A stretch of 8,222 bases of DNA from positions 1 to 8,222 of the forward strand of contig JAEOUL010000223.1 of assembly GCA_016839345.1 (NCBI GenBank), in the 5' to 3' direction. The DNA comes from Candidatus Thorarchaeota archaeon (GTDB lineage: Archaea; Asgardarchaeota; Thorarchaeia; Thorarchaeales; Thorarchaeaceae). The notes beneath the pieces were generated by a model that had not been told where the DNA came from, did no database searches, and worked only from the letters and a program-made list of their open reading frames with translations. Below are positions 1 through 5,685 of the stretch, in pieces; position 1 is the stretch's first letter; each line of letters begins with the position of its first letter. The translations under genes were made by a program, and so were the position numbers.

Positions 1-57
1 ACTGTTGATGTTATTGCCAATATTATATCACGGAAAGTTACAAGGAGGCTTGTCTAA
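1..57 (+). CDS. pstA: C-terminal end of probable phosphate ABC transporter permease PstA (partial)
   Basis: An open frame enters from the left edge and gives 18 residues ending NIISRKVTRRLV before TAA at 55-57. A hydrophobic stretch followed by a basic tail is how PstA permeases usually end at the cytoplasmic face of their last membrane helix. The TAA overlaps the pstB ATG by one base (TAATG), so the two reading frames are translationally coupled. PstA is the usual gene directly before pstB, with PstC forming the other half of the phosphate channel. The assignment rests mainly on position and a short tail; another permease subunit cannot be excluded from this fragment. Confidence 0.6.
   Translation, partial: TVDVIANIISRKVTRRLV
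42..48 (+). promoter_or_regulatory. Shine-Dalgarno site for pstB
   Basis: AAGGAGG lies 8 bases before the ATG at 57, inside the last codons of the preceding gene. It is a strong match to the archaeal/bacterial anti-SD and fixes the pstB start. Confidence 0.8.
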
Positions 58-821
58 TGTCTGATTTTGAACACAACATCGAGGTTCGAAACCTTTCCAC
101 ATGGTTTGGTAGAAAATCTGTTTTAAAAAACATCTCCTGCTATTTCAAAGACAATACTGTCACCGCGATCATGGGTCCGAGTGGCTGTGGAAAATCTACA
201 CTACTTCGAACCTTGAATCGCTTGAATGATTTAGTACCTACTTTTCGCAGAGAAGGACAAGTGTTGTTCAGGGGAGAGGACATCTATGAAGCAGATTCAA
301 GTGTATAAGACATTCGAAAAAGAATCGGAATGGTGTTTCAGAGACCAAACCCATTTCCAATGAGCATCTATGACAATATCACGTATGGTCCTAAATTGCA
401 CGGGATAAAGGACGAAGAAGAGTTGGACAAGATAGTTGAACAATCATTGAAGAAGGCCGCACTATGGGATGAGGTTAGGGATGACTTGGAAAAACCAGCA
501 CCAAACCTCTCAGGTGGACAACAGCAACGACTCTGTATTGCTAGGGCATTATCTGTTGATCCTCCAGTTCTTCTAGCTGATGAGCCTGTATCAGCTCTTG
601 ATCCAATAAGTGCTGCAAAGATTGAGGAGTTACTTGTTGAACTGAAGAAAGAATACACAGTCATACTAGTCACCCATAATGTTCAACAGGCATTTAGAGT
701 ATCAGACCAAGCAGCATTTCTCTATCTGGGTGAATTGATTGAGTTCGATGAAACTCGAAGGATTCTTGAGGCTCCAGCTGATGATAGAACTGAAGCATTC
801 ATTACTGGTCGAATTGGGTAG
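57..821 (+). pseudogene. pstB: Phosphate ABC transporter ATPase PstB, interrupted by an in-frame TAA
   Basis: PstB is the cytoplasmic ATPase that drives phosphate import through PstA/PstC. The frame from 57 to 821 is a full-length PstB of about 253 residues, broken only by TAA at 306-308 (codon 84). Before the stop are the N-terminal strands and Walker A GPSGCGKST (residues 40-48). After it, in the same frame, come DIRKRIG, Q-loop VFQRPNPFP (from residue 93), ABC signature LSGGQ (151-155), Walker B VLLADEP (Asp175, Glu176), SALDP and the H-loop VTHN. No base is gained or lost, so one substitution explains the break. The first in-frame ATG after the stop (330) has no convincing ribosome site, and a product from it would lack Walker A, so neither half should hydrolyse ATP alone. 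Other genes here also end in TAA, and TAA is not a known Pyl or Sec codon, so reassignment is unlikely. A real nonsense mutation and a sequencing or assembly error are both possible. Confidence 0.88.
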
Positions 822-827
822 GTGAGG
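821..827 (+). promoter_or_regulatory. Shine-Dalgarno site deciding the first phoU start
   Basis: GGTGAGG begins on the last base of the pstB stop codon and sits 3 bases before ATG 831. It supports ATG 831 over the in-frame GTG at 822, which lies inside this site and has no ribosome site of its own. Confidence 0.65.
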
Positions 828-830
828 AAA

Positions 831-1517
831 ATGGCAAAACCACTAGAATTTCACCTGAAAGAAAGAAACAAGAAAATAAGTGAAATGCATGAGGTTGTCA
901 TTGACACCTTCATGAAGTCCATGAAAGCATTTGAGCTACTTGATCAATCTATGGCATCGGAAGTCAAAGAGATGTCCCAGGAAATTGAAGAACTTGCTCA
1001 GCGGATAGAAGATAATGTGTTTGAAACTATAGCACGAAGACAGCCAGTTGCAAAAGACCTCCGACAGCTCTCAACATACCTGCAGGTCACTCATCACTTA
1101 TACAGGATAGGGAGATACTCTTACAAAATCGCACACATTGTGCGATTGTGTAAAGACTTGGAGCACTTCAAGGAATTAATCTCACTACCTCTGTTAGCGC
1201 GAATTGCAAGGGATACTATCAATATTGCAATGATGGGAGTTCTTCAGGGGGATTTATCTCAGATTGATGAACTGGAAAAACTAGAAGCCCAAAGTGATAA
1301 AGAAACAGGCGAAATGTTTGAAGAGATTACCGAGTACCTGCGGAAAAGAAAAGATATTACCACAATGGCCATGTTTTACGTTATTGTTGGGCGTTACTGC
1401 GAGCGTGCTGCAGATCACGCCTTTTCCATCGCTGAACGTGCAGTTTACATGGTAACAGGAGAGAGGAAGAAACTCGGACTTGCATACCAGGGTCAGTCGA
1501 GTGAATCACCTCATTGA
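831..1517 (+). CDS. phoU: PhoU family phosphate-uptake regulator, copy 1
   Basis: PhoU proteins are cytoplasmic all-helical proteins with two three-helix repeats. They bind metal clusters and restrain the Pst transporter and its signalling. The product from ATG 831 is 228 residues, a normal PhoU length. The N-terminal repeat has the family hallmark ARRQPVAKDLR (residues 68-78). The C-terminal repeat has RYCERAADHAFSIAERAVYMVTGE, shown here as parts: ExxxD at Glu191/Asp195, then the usual AERAVYMVTG. In the N-terminal repeat the position that normally reads ERIGD is YRIGR (91-95), so that metal motif is lost. The gene begins just after the pstB stop and is the expected last part of a pst operon. 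It is a tandem paralogue of the next gene. In organisms without a PhoR kinase the signalling partner is unclear; none is visible here. Confidence 0.9.
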   Translation: MAKPLEFHLKERNKKISEMHEVVIDTFMKSMKAFELLDQSMASEVKEMSQEIEELAQRIEDNVFETIARRQPVAKDLRQLSTYLQVTHHLYRIGRYSYKIAHIVRLCKDLEHFKELISLPLLARIARDTINIAMMGVLQGDLSQIDELEKLEAQSDKETGEMFEEITEYLRKRKDITTMAMFYVIVGRYCERAADHAFSIAERAVYMVTGERKKLGLAYQGQSSESPH

Positions 1518-1538
1518 AATCGGTATCAGGATTGATTG

Positions 1539-2228
1539 ATGATGAATTCCAATATAGAATCAGCCGTGTCTGAAATCAAAGAACAGATTGGAACTTTGCA
1601 TGGCAGGGTAACTTCAGCTCTTGCCAAGGCGATGAAAGCATTCGAAGACCTAGATTTGGAACTCGCTGATGAGGCACTTGAAGCCTCTGAAAAAGTGGAG
1701 CAATTACATCATTTGATTGAGGAAGGTGTCTTTCTTGCTGTTTCTGAACATCAGCCAAAAGAATATGCTCTAAGACAGTTGGTTGCATACCTAAACACCT
1801 CATTTGCACTTCAGAAAGTTGGGCGATACTCGAGAAAAATAGCTGAGATTGTGAATCTATGCGAAGACATGGATCACTTCAAAGAACTAGAGTCTCTGCC
1901 ATACCTCGCAGATTTGGCAAAATCTGCATTAGAAATTAGTGTAAGAGCAATTTTGAATGAGGATCTTTCTGAGGTTGATGAACTAGAAAAACTAGAAGCC
2001 CAGAGCGATAATGAAACAGTAGAGATGTTTCAAGAAATTGCAGAGTACTTAAACAGACGTCGTGACATCAGCGAGTTATCGATGTACTACATCATTGTTG
2101 GTCGCTACTGTGAGAGAGCGGCTGATCAAGCTATCATTATCGCAGAAGCAGCAGCCTATATGATTACTGGAAATAGAACCAAACTTGGATTAGTCTATAA
2201 AGGAGAATCTGCAAGCTTGCTTGATTAG
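1539..2228 (+). CDS. phoU: PhoU family phosphate-uptake regulator, copy 2
   Basis: This is a second two-repeat PhoU-like protein of about 229 residues, starting 21 bases after copy 1. It aligns with copy 1 over its whole length; shared blocks include DHFKEL, DELEKLEAQSD, IVGRYCERAAD and KLGL near the C-terminus. The N-terminal repeat is more diverged: ARRQPVAKDLR becomes SEHQPKEYALR, and ERIGD becomes QKVGR, so no ExxxD remains there. The C-terminal ERAAD keeps ExxxD. Start choice is open among TTG 1536, ATG 1539 and ATG 1542; a weak ATCAGG at 1525-1530 favours one of the ATGs. The neighbour relation and similarity point to tandem duplication with loss of one metal site before or after the duplication. 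It may act with copy 1 as a hetero-oligomer, but this is inference. Confidence 0.88.
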   Translation: MMNSNIESAVSEIKEQIGTLHGRVTSALAKAMKAFEDLDLELADEALEASEKVEQLHHLIEEGVFLAVSEHQPKEYALRQLVAYLNTSFALQKVGRYSRKIAEIVNLCEDMDHFKELESLPYLADLAKSALEISVRAILNEDLSEVDELEKLEAQSDNETVEMFQEIAEYLNRRRDISELSMYYIIVGRYCERAADQAIIIAEAAAYMITGNRTKLGLVYKGESASLLD

Positions 2229-2229
2229 A

Positions 2230-2520
2230 CTGCAACGCAAACTCTTGCATCAAACCTGCTCTATCTAGTTCTTCCTATTCCTCTTCAGCTCTTTCACTCG
2301 GATTATTTCAATCCCTGTAAACGCAACTTTTTTCCTGTTGGTAGAATTCCACTGAATTCTCCATCATGTATTCCAGATGCTGATTGGGGAGCTTTTAATT
2401 TATCTTCATCTTCAATGATTTCATGTTCTACAAACATGATTACAGGAAATAAATTTCGTAGAATCATAGCGCTGTGTTTTGATTCTCCGATTCTATATGC
2501 ATGTAAGTGAAATAGTATTT
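2230..2520 (-). pseudogene. Remnant of a SnoaL-like polyketide/ester cyclase gene
   Basis: This gap holds no intact gene, but three minus-strand frames read in succession give the C-terminal half of a SnoaL-like cyclase (NTF2-like fold). Frame 1, open from about 2520 to its stop at 2305-2303, gives GESKHSAMILRNLFPVI, then an EHEIIEDEDKL segment, then GIHDGEFSGILPTGKK. At an A6 run (2333-2328) the similarity moves to a second frame giving VAFTGIEIIRVK (from 2327). A further shift leads to a third frame giving EEE, stop, EELDRAGLMQEF. Family members typically have FPD, GTHxGEFxGIPPTGKxVxFTGIxIxRVxDGKI, then EEW and a GLMQQLG-like tail. The TAG at 2277-2275 falls where Trp is expected, so TGG to TAG is likely. 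The N-terminal half is absent; a GTPase gene ends just upstream at 2541. The family call comes from remembered consensus and has not been searched. Confidence 0.66.
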
Positions 2521-2540
2521 TTGATTAAATCCCATACAAT

Positions 2541-3059
2541 TCATTTTTTGGGCTTACGAATCTCTCTTACAAGCTCCGTAAATGCTTGGTTCACATTCGT
2601 ATTCTGAGTGGCACTTGTGCGAATGTGTTTCAATGAACGAGCTTCCAACACTCCTTTAATCTGCTCATCAGTGATGACTGATTCTAAGTCAATCTTATTC
2701 TCAACTACAACTACTGCTACATTTCCAGCGGCAGCATAAAGTGCATTAAGCCAGTCGTCAATGTGCTGTAGAGTTTCGATTCTCGTTCTGTCAAAAACAA
2801 AAAAGGCTCCACTCGCATTTGCGCAGTATTGCTCTCTGAGCTCAGAAAAAGACTCCTGCCCTCCGAGATCCCAAATTACTAGTTTATGTTTGGAATCGTC
2901 TACAACAACTGTTTTTACATGAAGCATGGCACCAATAGTCCTTCCAATCTCAGGAGAAAAACTGTCGTAGACATATCGTTGAACAAGCGATGTCTTACCT
3001 ACTTCGGAATCACCTAAGAAGACCAGCTTATGCACAAAATCTGGTTCTTCTCCAGCCAT
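2541..3059 (-). CDS. Ras/Rab-like small GTPase, copy 1 (downstream gene of pair)
   Basis: This is a 172-residue single-domain GTPase of the Ras superfamily, a molecular switch that binds GTP and GDP. All motifs are visible: G1 GDSEVGKT (16-23), G2 Thr41 in RTIG, G3 WDLGGQE (63-69) with catalytic Gln68, G4 NKID (121-124) and G5 TSA (148-150). The DLGG form of G3 is more Arf/Galpha-like than the DTAG of Rab. The C-terminus ends IRKPKK with no cysteine, so it has no prenylation signal, and no N-terminal glycine or amphipathic helix stands out. A basic tail could still contact membranes. ATG 3059 is fixed by AGGAGAT 8 bases upstream. It lies 28 bases after the stop of the other GTPase gene and is probably in one transcript with it. 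No GAP, GEF or roadblock gene is visible nearby. Confidence 0.9.
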   Translation of the reverse strand: MAGEEPDFVHKLVFLGDSEVGKTSLVQRYVYDSFSPEIGRTIGAMLHVKTVVVDDSKHKLVIWDLGGQESFSELREQYCANASGAFFVFDRTRIETLQHIDDWLNALYAAAGNVAVVVVENKIDLESVITDEQIKGVLEARSLKHIRTSATQNTNVNQAFTELVREIRKPKK

Positions 3060-3067
3060 GCAACAAT

Positions 3068-3074
3068 ATCTCCT
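3068..3074 (-). promoter_or_regulatory. Shine-Dalgarno site for GTPase copy 1
   Basis: On the minus strand AGGAGAT stands 8 bases before ATG 3059, in the 28-base gap between the two GTPase genes. It shows that the downstream gene has its own ribosome entry. Confidence 0.75.
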
Positions 3075-3087
3075 GATTAGATTTCAT

Positions 3088-3666
3088 TTACATAGTTCGC
3101 TTTTCCCGAGATTTCTCAAGTATCTCCTCAGTCATCTTCTTAAATGCTTCTTCGACATTCATATCTTCCTTTGCACTTGTTTGGATAATCGGAACCTTGT
3201 GTTGTTTCTTCACAGAGTCTCGAACACCTTCCATGATAGCACTTTCGAGATCCACTTTGTTTTCAAGAAGAACAAGTGGTATTTTTCCAGTGACTGTGAA
3301 AAGTGCGTTCAACCATTCATCAACACGTTCAATGGTTTCAGGTCTTGTTGTATCAAAAACGAAGAAAGCTCCAGAGGCATTCATGTAATATGCACGTCTG
3401 AGTTGAGCAAAATTATCTTGGCCTGCGATATCCCAAATAACAAGTTTGACCACCGTATCTCCAATGTGGACCATCTTGATGTGAATGTCAGTGCCGATTG
3501 TAGCTAGGTAATCTCCTTCAAAACTATCATAGACATACCGACCGACTAGGCTAGTTTTTCCTACTGCCCCCTCCCCAAGAAATACTATTTTGAAGAGAAA
3601 GTCTGCATTTTCTGGCAGTGTCAGTACGCTCCGCTCAAATGCGTCTTTGAGACTGGCTATTCTCAA
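3088..3666 (-). CDS. Ras/Rab-like small GTPase, copy 2 (upstream gene of pair)
   Basis: This is a 192-residue Ras-superfamily GTPase with a 22-residue N-terminal extension before the fold. Motifs are G1 GEGAVGKT (31-38), G2 Thr56 in ATIGTD, G3 WDIAGQD (78-84) with catalytic Gln83, G4 NKVD (136-139) and G5 TSAK (163-166). The TIGTDI switch I and DIAGQ switch II are closer to eukaryotic Rab/Ras than those of its neighbour. It shares RYVYDSF, KLVIWD, NASGAFFVFD, WLNAL and DLES with copy 1, so the two arose by duplication. The charged C-terminus EKSREKRTM has no cysteine for lipidation. The only usual start codon before G1 is TTG 3666, which directly follows an in-frame TGA and has no clear ribosome site, so the 5' end is uncertain. 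The gene diverges from the TIM-barrel gene at 3777. Confidence 0.89.
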   Translation of the reverse strand: MRIASLKDAFERSVLTLPENADFLFKIVFLGEGAVGKTSLVGRYVYDSFEGDYLATIGTDIHIKMVHIGDTVVKLVIWDIAGQDNFAQLRRAYYMNASGAFFVFDTTRPETIERVDEWLNALFTVTGKIPLVLLENKVDLESAIMEGVRDSVKKQHKVPIIQTSAKEDMNVEEAFKKMTEEILEKSREKRTM

Positions 3667-3776
3667 TCATCTAATAACACTATCGCCGGCTTTAGTGAAG
3701 ATTTGAGTATCGAGCTTTTCCAGCACCAAAAGCCAGAAAAGGCACACTCACACCCCGAGATTAAAGGTCGAGTGAC

Positions 3777-4568
3777 ATGGATATCGGAACCTTTGCACGC
3801 AACAATGAGCAAATTCTACACGCCATTGAGAGTGAACCAGACTTCATAGATCTTCGAATAGACTTGAATTACAGTATTGACTTTTCGGAAGCAAAGAACG
3901 ATCTCAAAAAAGCAGGTATTCCCTGTACGCTCCATCTACCAAGCAATCCTGAATGGAAACCAATAGAACTGTCCCGTGGTATCGTACCATACATTGACTT
4001 AGGACGACAGATTGACGCAGAAGTGCTCACTTTTCATACAATGCTGTCTACTCTTTTCTATAATGACAATGATATCGACATCTTCCTTCAGGCAATACCC
4101 CTAGCTTATGATGCTGCCAATGAGTCTGGTGTAACCCTCGCCATTGAAACATTAGGTCTTTACTATACAGAACTAAGATTACTGTTCGATGATTTTTGTG
4201 ACATGAAGTTGGCACTAGATATCGGACATGAACAGATTCTTGCTAGAAGAAATCGAGCTCTCGATCATATCACTTCATTCTTTGACAAGATTGCAATCGT
4301 AAATGTGCATGATAATCATGGTTCAGAGATGCTTGACGAGGTTCTCAAGATGAAGAGTGAAAGAGAAGTCACACAAGAAGAGATACTCGAACTCGCGATT
4401 CGCTACGATACACACTTACCAATTGGCGAGGGTGAAATTGATTTTGATGTGATTTTCAAGAATCTCAAAAGTTGTGGTTATGATGGAAGATTTTGTATGA
4501 TGTCTTCAAATCCAGAAGATTTCCCTCAAGAGCGTGAGAAATTCATGGAGTTATGGCTGGCTGCTTAA
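3777..4568 (+). CDS. Xylose isomerase-like TIM-barrel protein (sugar phosphate isomerase/epimerase family)
   Basis: The 263-residue product matches the AP-endonuclease-2/xylose-isomerase-like TIM-barrel superfamily, whose members isomerise or epimerise sugars and related hydroxy-ketones or act as metal-dependent endonucleases. Strand-end motifs occur in order: LHLPS (52-56), TFHT (85-88), LAIETL (121-126), LALDIGH (145-151), VNVHDNHG (175-182) and LPIGEGEIDF (214-223). Likely divalent-metal ligands are Glu124, Asp148, His151, His178 and Glu218. YDGRFCMM near the end fits the last barrel strand. The length suits IolE/IolI-like and hydroxypyruvate-isomerase-like proteins; endonuclease IV would normally have more histidine ligands. 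The substrate cannot be read from the sequence, and no sugar-pathway genes are adjacent. The ATG is preceded by AAAGGT about 8 bases upstream. The stop shares TTAA with the convergent gene. Confidence 0.82.
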   Translation: MDIGTFARNNEQILHAIESEPDFIDLRIDLNYSIDFSEAKNDLKKAGIPCTLHLPSNPEWKPIELSRGIVPYIDLGRQIDAEVLTFHTMLSTLFYNDNDIDIFLQAIPLAYDAANESGVTLAIETLGLYYTELRLLFDDFCDMKLALDIGHEQILARRNRALDHITSFFDKIAIVNVHDNHGSEMLDEVLKMKSEREVTQEEILELAIRYDTHLPIGEGEIDFDVIFKNLKSCGYDGRFCMMSSNPEDFPQEREKFMELWLAA

Positions 4569-5623
4569 CCTTTTGCTAGAGACTCAACAAGTTTGAGAAC
4601 CTCTTTCAATCCTTTCTTGTCATCTGCTTTTTCGTACATTGCTCTGGCCATTCTCACTGATTTCATTGCCTCATCCGTCTTTCCTTGGACAACAAAGATT
4701 CTAGCCTGATTCAACCTAGCTGCACCCATTCTGCTGTACACTTCAATCGGATACTCGAACATATCCACGTTGATTACCTTACCACAGTCAGGACACGCAA
4801 TCACCAAATCAACTTCTGAATCTGGCAGTTTGGTTGGAGGTTCAGGTATTGGTGGAGAAGCAGGTGTGGTTGAAGGAGCTGGTGCTGCTGGAGCAAATCC
4901 TGTGTCAGATACAAGCTGAGTAGGTTCTTCTACAGTAATTGCTTCTAATACTGGAGCTTCTCCTTCCTCAGCATGCTGAGCTGATGTTGAGCTTTCAGCT
5001 GACATCTCAGGAGAAACAGGTACCTCTACAACTGGCTCTGGTTCAGGTTCAACATGTTGCTCGACATATGCAGATTTTGAGCCCAAGATTGATTCCTCTA
5101 TCTGTTCTGTGGTGGGACCGGCAGGGGGCATCATGTGTGCCGCTTCAGGTGGCAAAGGTTCACTCCCCTCCATCATTGTTGGTGCAGGAATATCTTCACC
5201 TCCCATCATTCCAGGTCCTTCGAGAAGCTCTTTTACCTCGCTTGCACGAAGCATCCTTGTTTCAATGACCCCTGATCCATCTGCTTCATCAATACCAACG
5301 GTTTCAGCTTTAGCAAATGCTTCCATAGCTTTCTCCATCTCGCTCTTCGGTTTTGAAAGTCCACCAGCAGAACGAACACGGTCTTTTGATACTTCACTTG
5401 GTCGTACCCATTTATCTGAGGTTTCAGTCGGAGCTGGTGTTTCTGCAACAGGTGGAGCTGATGCTTCAACAGCTGGTGAGGGCTGTACAGGTTGTGTGGC
5501 TTCTGGAGGAGGAGCTGCAGCTTTCTTGACGGGTTTTAGAAGTGAAGAACCGCATCGGATACAGAATTTACGTGTGGGTTGATTGGCTTTTCCACATTTA
5601 TCACAAGTTCGCAACCTACTCAC
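4565..5623 (-). CDS. Zinc-ribbon protein with Pro/Glu-rich linker and C-terminal TPR-like helices
   Basis: This protein of about 352 residues has three parts. The N-terminal zinc ribbon has Cys7, Cys10, Cys21 and Cys24 (CDKCG...CIRCG). A long low-complexity linker (about 31-270) is rich in Pro, Ala, Glu and Ser and contains three Met-Met pairs (139-140, 150-151, 164-165). The C-terminal part has a lone CPDCG knuckle (Cys277, Cys280), then a helical hairpin region (about 298-350) with TPR-like sequence such as GKTDEAMKSVRMARAMYEK. No signal peptide or membrane segment is seen, so it is probably cytoplasmic. Zinc ribbons with disordered linkers and TPRs often serve as scaffolds, but no partner is evident. 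GTG 5623 is the longest start; GAGGTGAG at 5626-5619 is placed better for TTG 5614, giving 349 residues. It lies downstream of the ATP-grasp gene, 62 bases away on the same strand. Confidence 0.85.
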   Translation of the reverse strand: MSRLRTCDKCGKANQPTRKFCIRCGSSLLKPVKKAAAPPPEATQPVQPSPAVEASAPPVAETPAPTETSDKWVRPSEVSKDRVRSAGGLSKPKSEMEKAMEAFAKAETVGIDEADGSGVIETRMLRASEVKELLEGPGMMGGEDIPAPTMMEGSEPLPPEAAHMMPPAGPTTEQIEESILGSKSAYVEQHVEPEPEPVVEVPVSPEMSAESSTSAQHAEEGEAPVLEAITVEEPTQLVSDTGFAPAAPAPSTTPASPPIPEPPTKLPDSEVDLVIACPDCGKVINVDMFEYPIEVYSRMGAARLNQARIFVVQGKTDEAMKSVRMARAMYEKADDKKGLKEVLKLVESLAKG

Positions 5624-5626
5624 CTC
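5619..5626 (-). promoter_or_regulatory. Shine-Dalgarno site that may shift the zinc-ribbon gene start
   Basis: GAGGTGAG on the minus strand overlaps the GTG codon at 5623 and ends 4 bases before TTG 5614. If it is used as the ribosome site, the protein starts at TTG with MRTCDKCG; if GTG is used, the site is part of the coding sequence. Confidence 0.45.
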
Positions 5627-5628
5627 AG

Positions 5629-5643
5629 GTTATTGGTAATAAC
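5629..5643. repeat. Perfect inverted repeat upstream of the zinc-ribbon gene
   Basis: GTTATT (5629-5634) and AATAAC (5638-5643) are perfect inverted arms around GGT. It lies 5 bases upstream of GTG 5623, downstream of a TATA-like TATAAC on the minus strand (about 5668-5663). It could be an operator for a dimeric regulator. An AT-rich 6-base arm can also occur by chance. Confidence 0.3.
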
Positions 5644-5685
5644 ACAAGATTACTGATTAAGCTTTGTTATACCAAGTTGATAGCT

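Noticed and set aside
306..308. TAA in pstB as a recoded sense codon
   Set aside because: Pyrrolysine uses TAG and selenocysteine TGA. TAA ends other genes here (pstA, GTPase copy 2, TIM-barrel, zinc-ribbon), so reassignment is not supported.
368..673. Minus-strand open frame inside pstB
   Set aside because: It lies wholly antisense to conserved PstB motifs, is Ser/Cys-rich without domain features, and has no ribosome site.
2328..2333. T6 on the plus strand as an archaeal terminator for the pst-phoU operon
   Set aside because: It is about 100 bases past the last stop and is explained by lysine codons of the minus-strand remnant; a single short T run is weak evidence.
2343..2360. Inverted repeat AGAATTC-cact-GAATTCT as a terminator hairpin
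   Set aside because: It falls inside the cyclase remnant's GEFSGIL codons and is not followed by a T run on either strand.
3058..3507. Plus-strand open frame across the GTPase genes
   Set aside because: It is the antisense shadow of GTPase copy 2; the minus frame has all five G motifs.
3667..3776. Promoters in the divergent GTPase/TIM-barrel gap
   Set aside because: Only weak AT-rich stretches such as CTAATAAC are present; none has good spacing and context, so no site is called.
5109..5582. Plus-strand open frame of 157 codons opposite the zinc-ribbon gene
   Set aside because: The Gly/Ser/Ala-rich product mirrors the Pro/Ala/Glu-rich linker codons of the real gene and has no motif.
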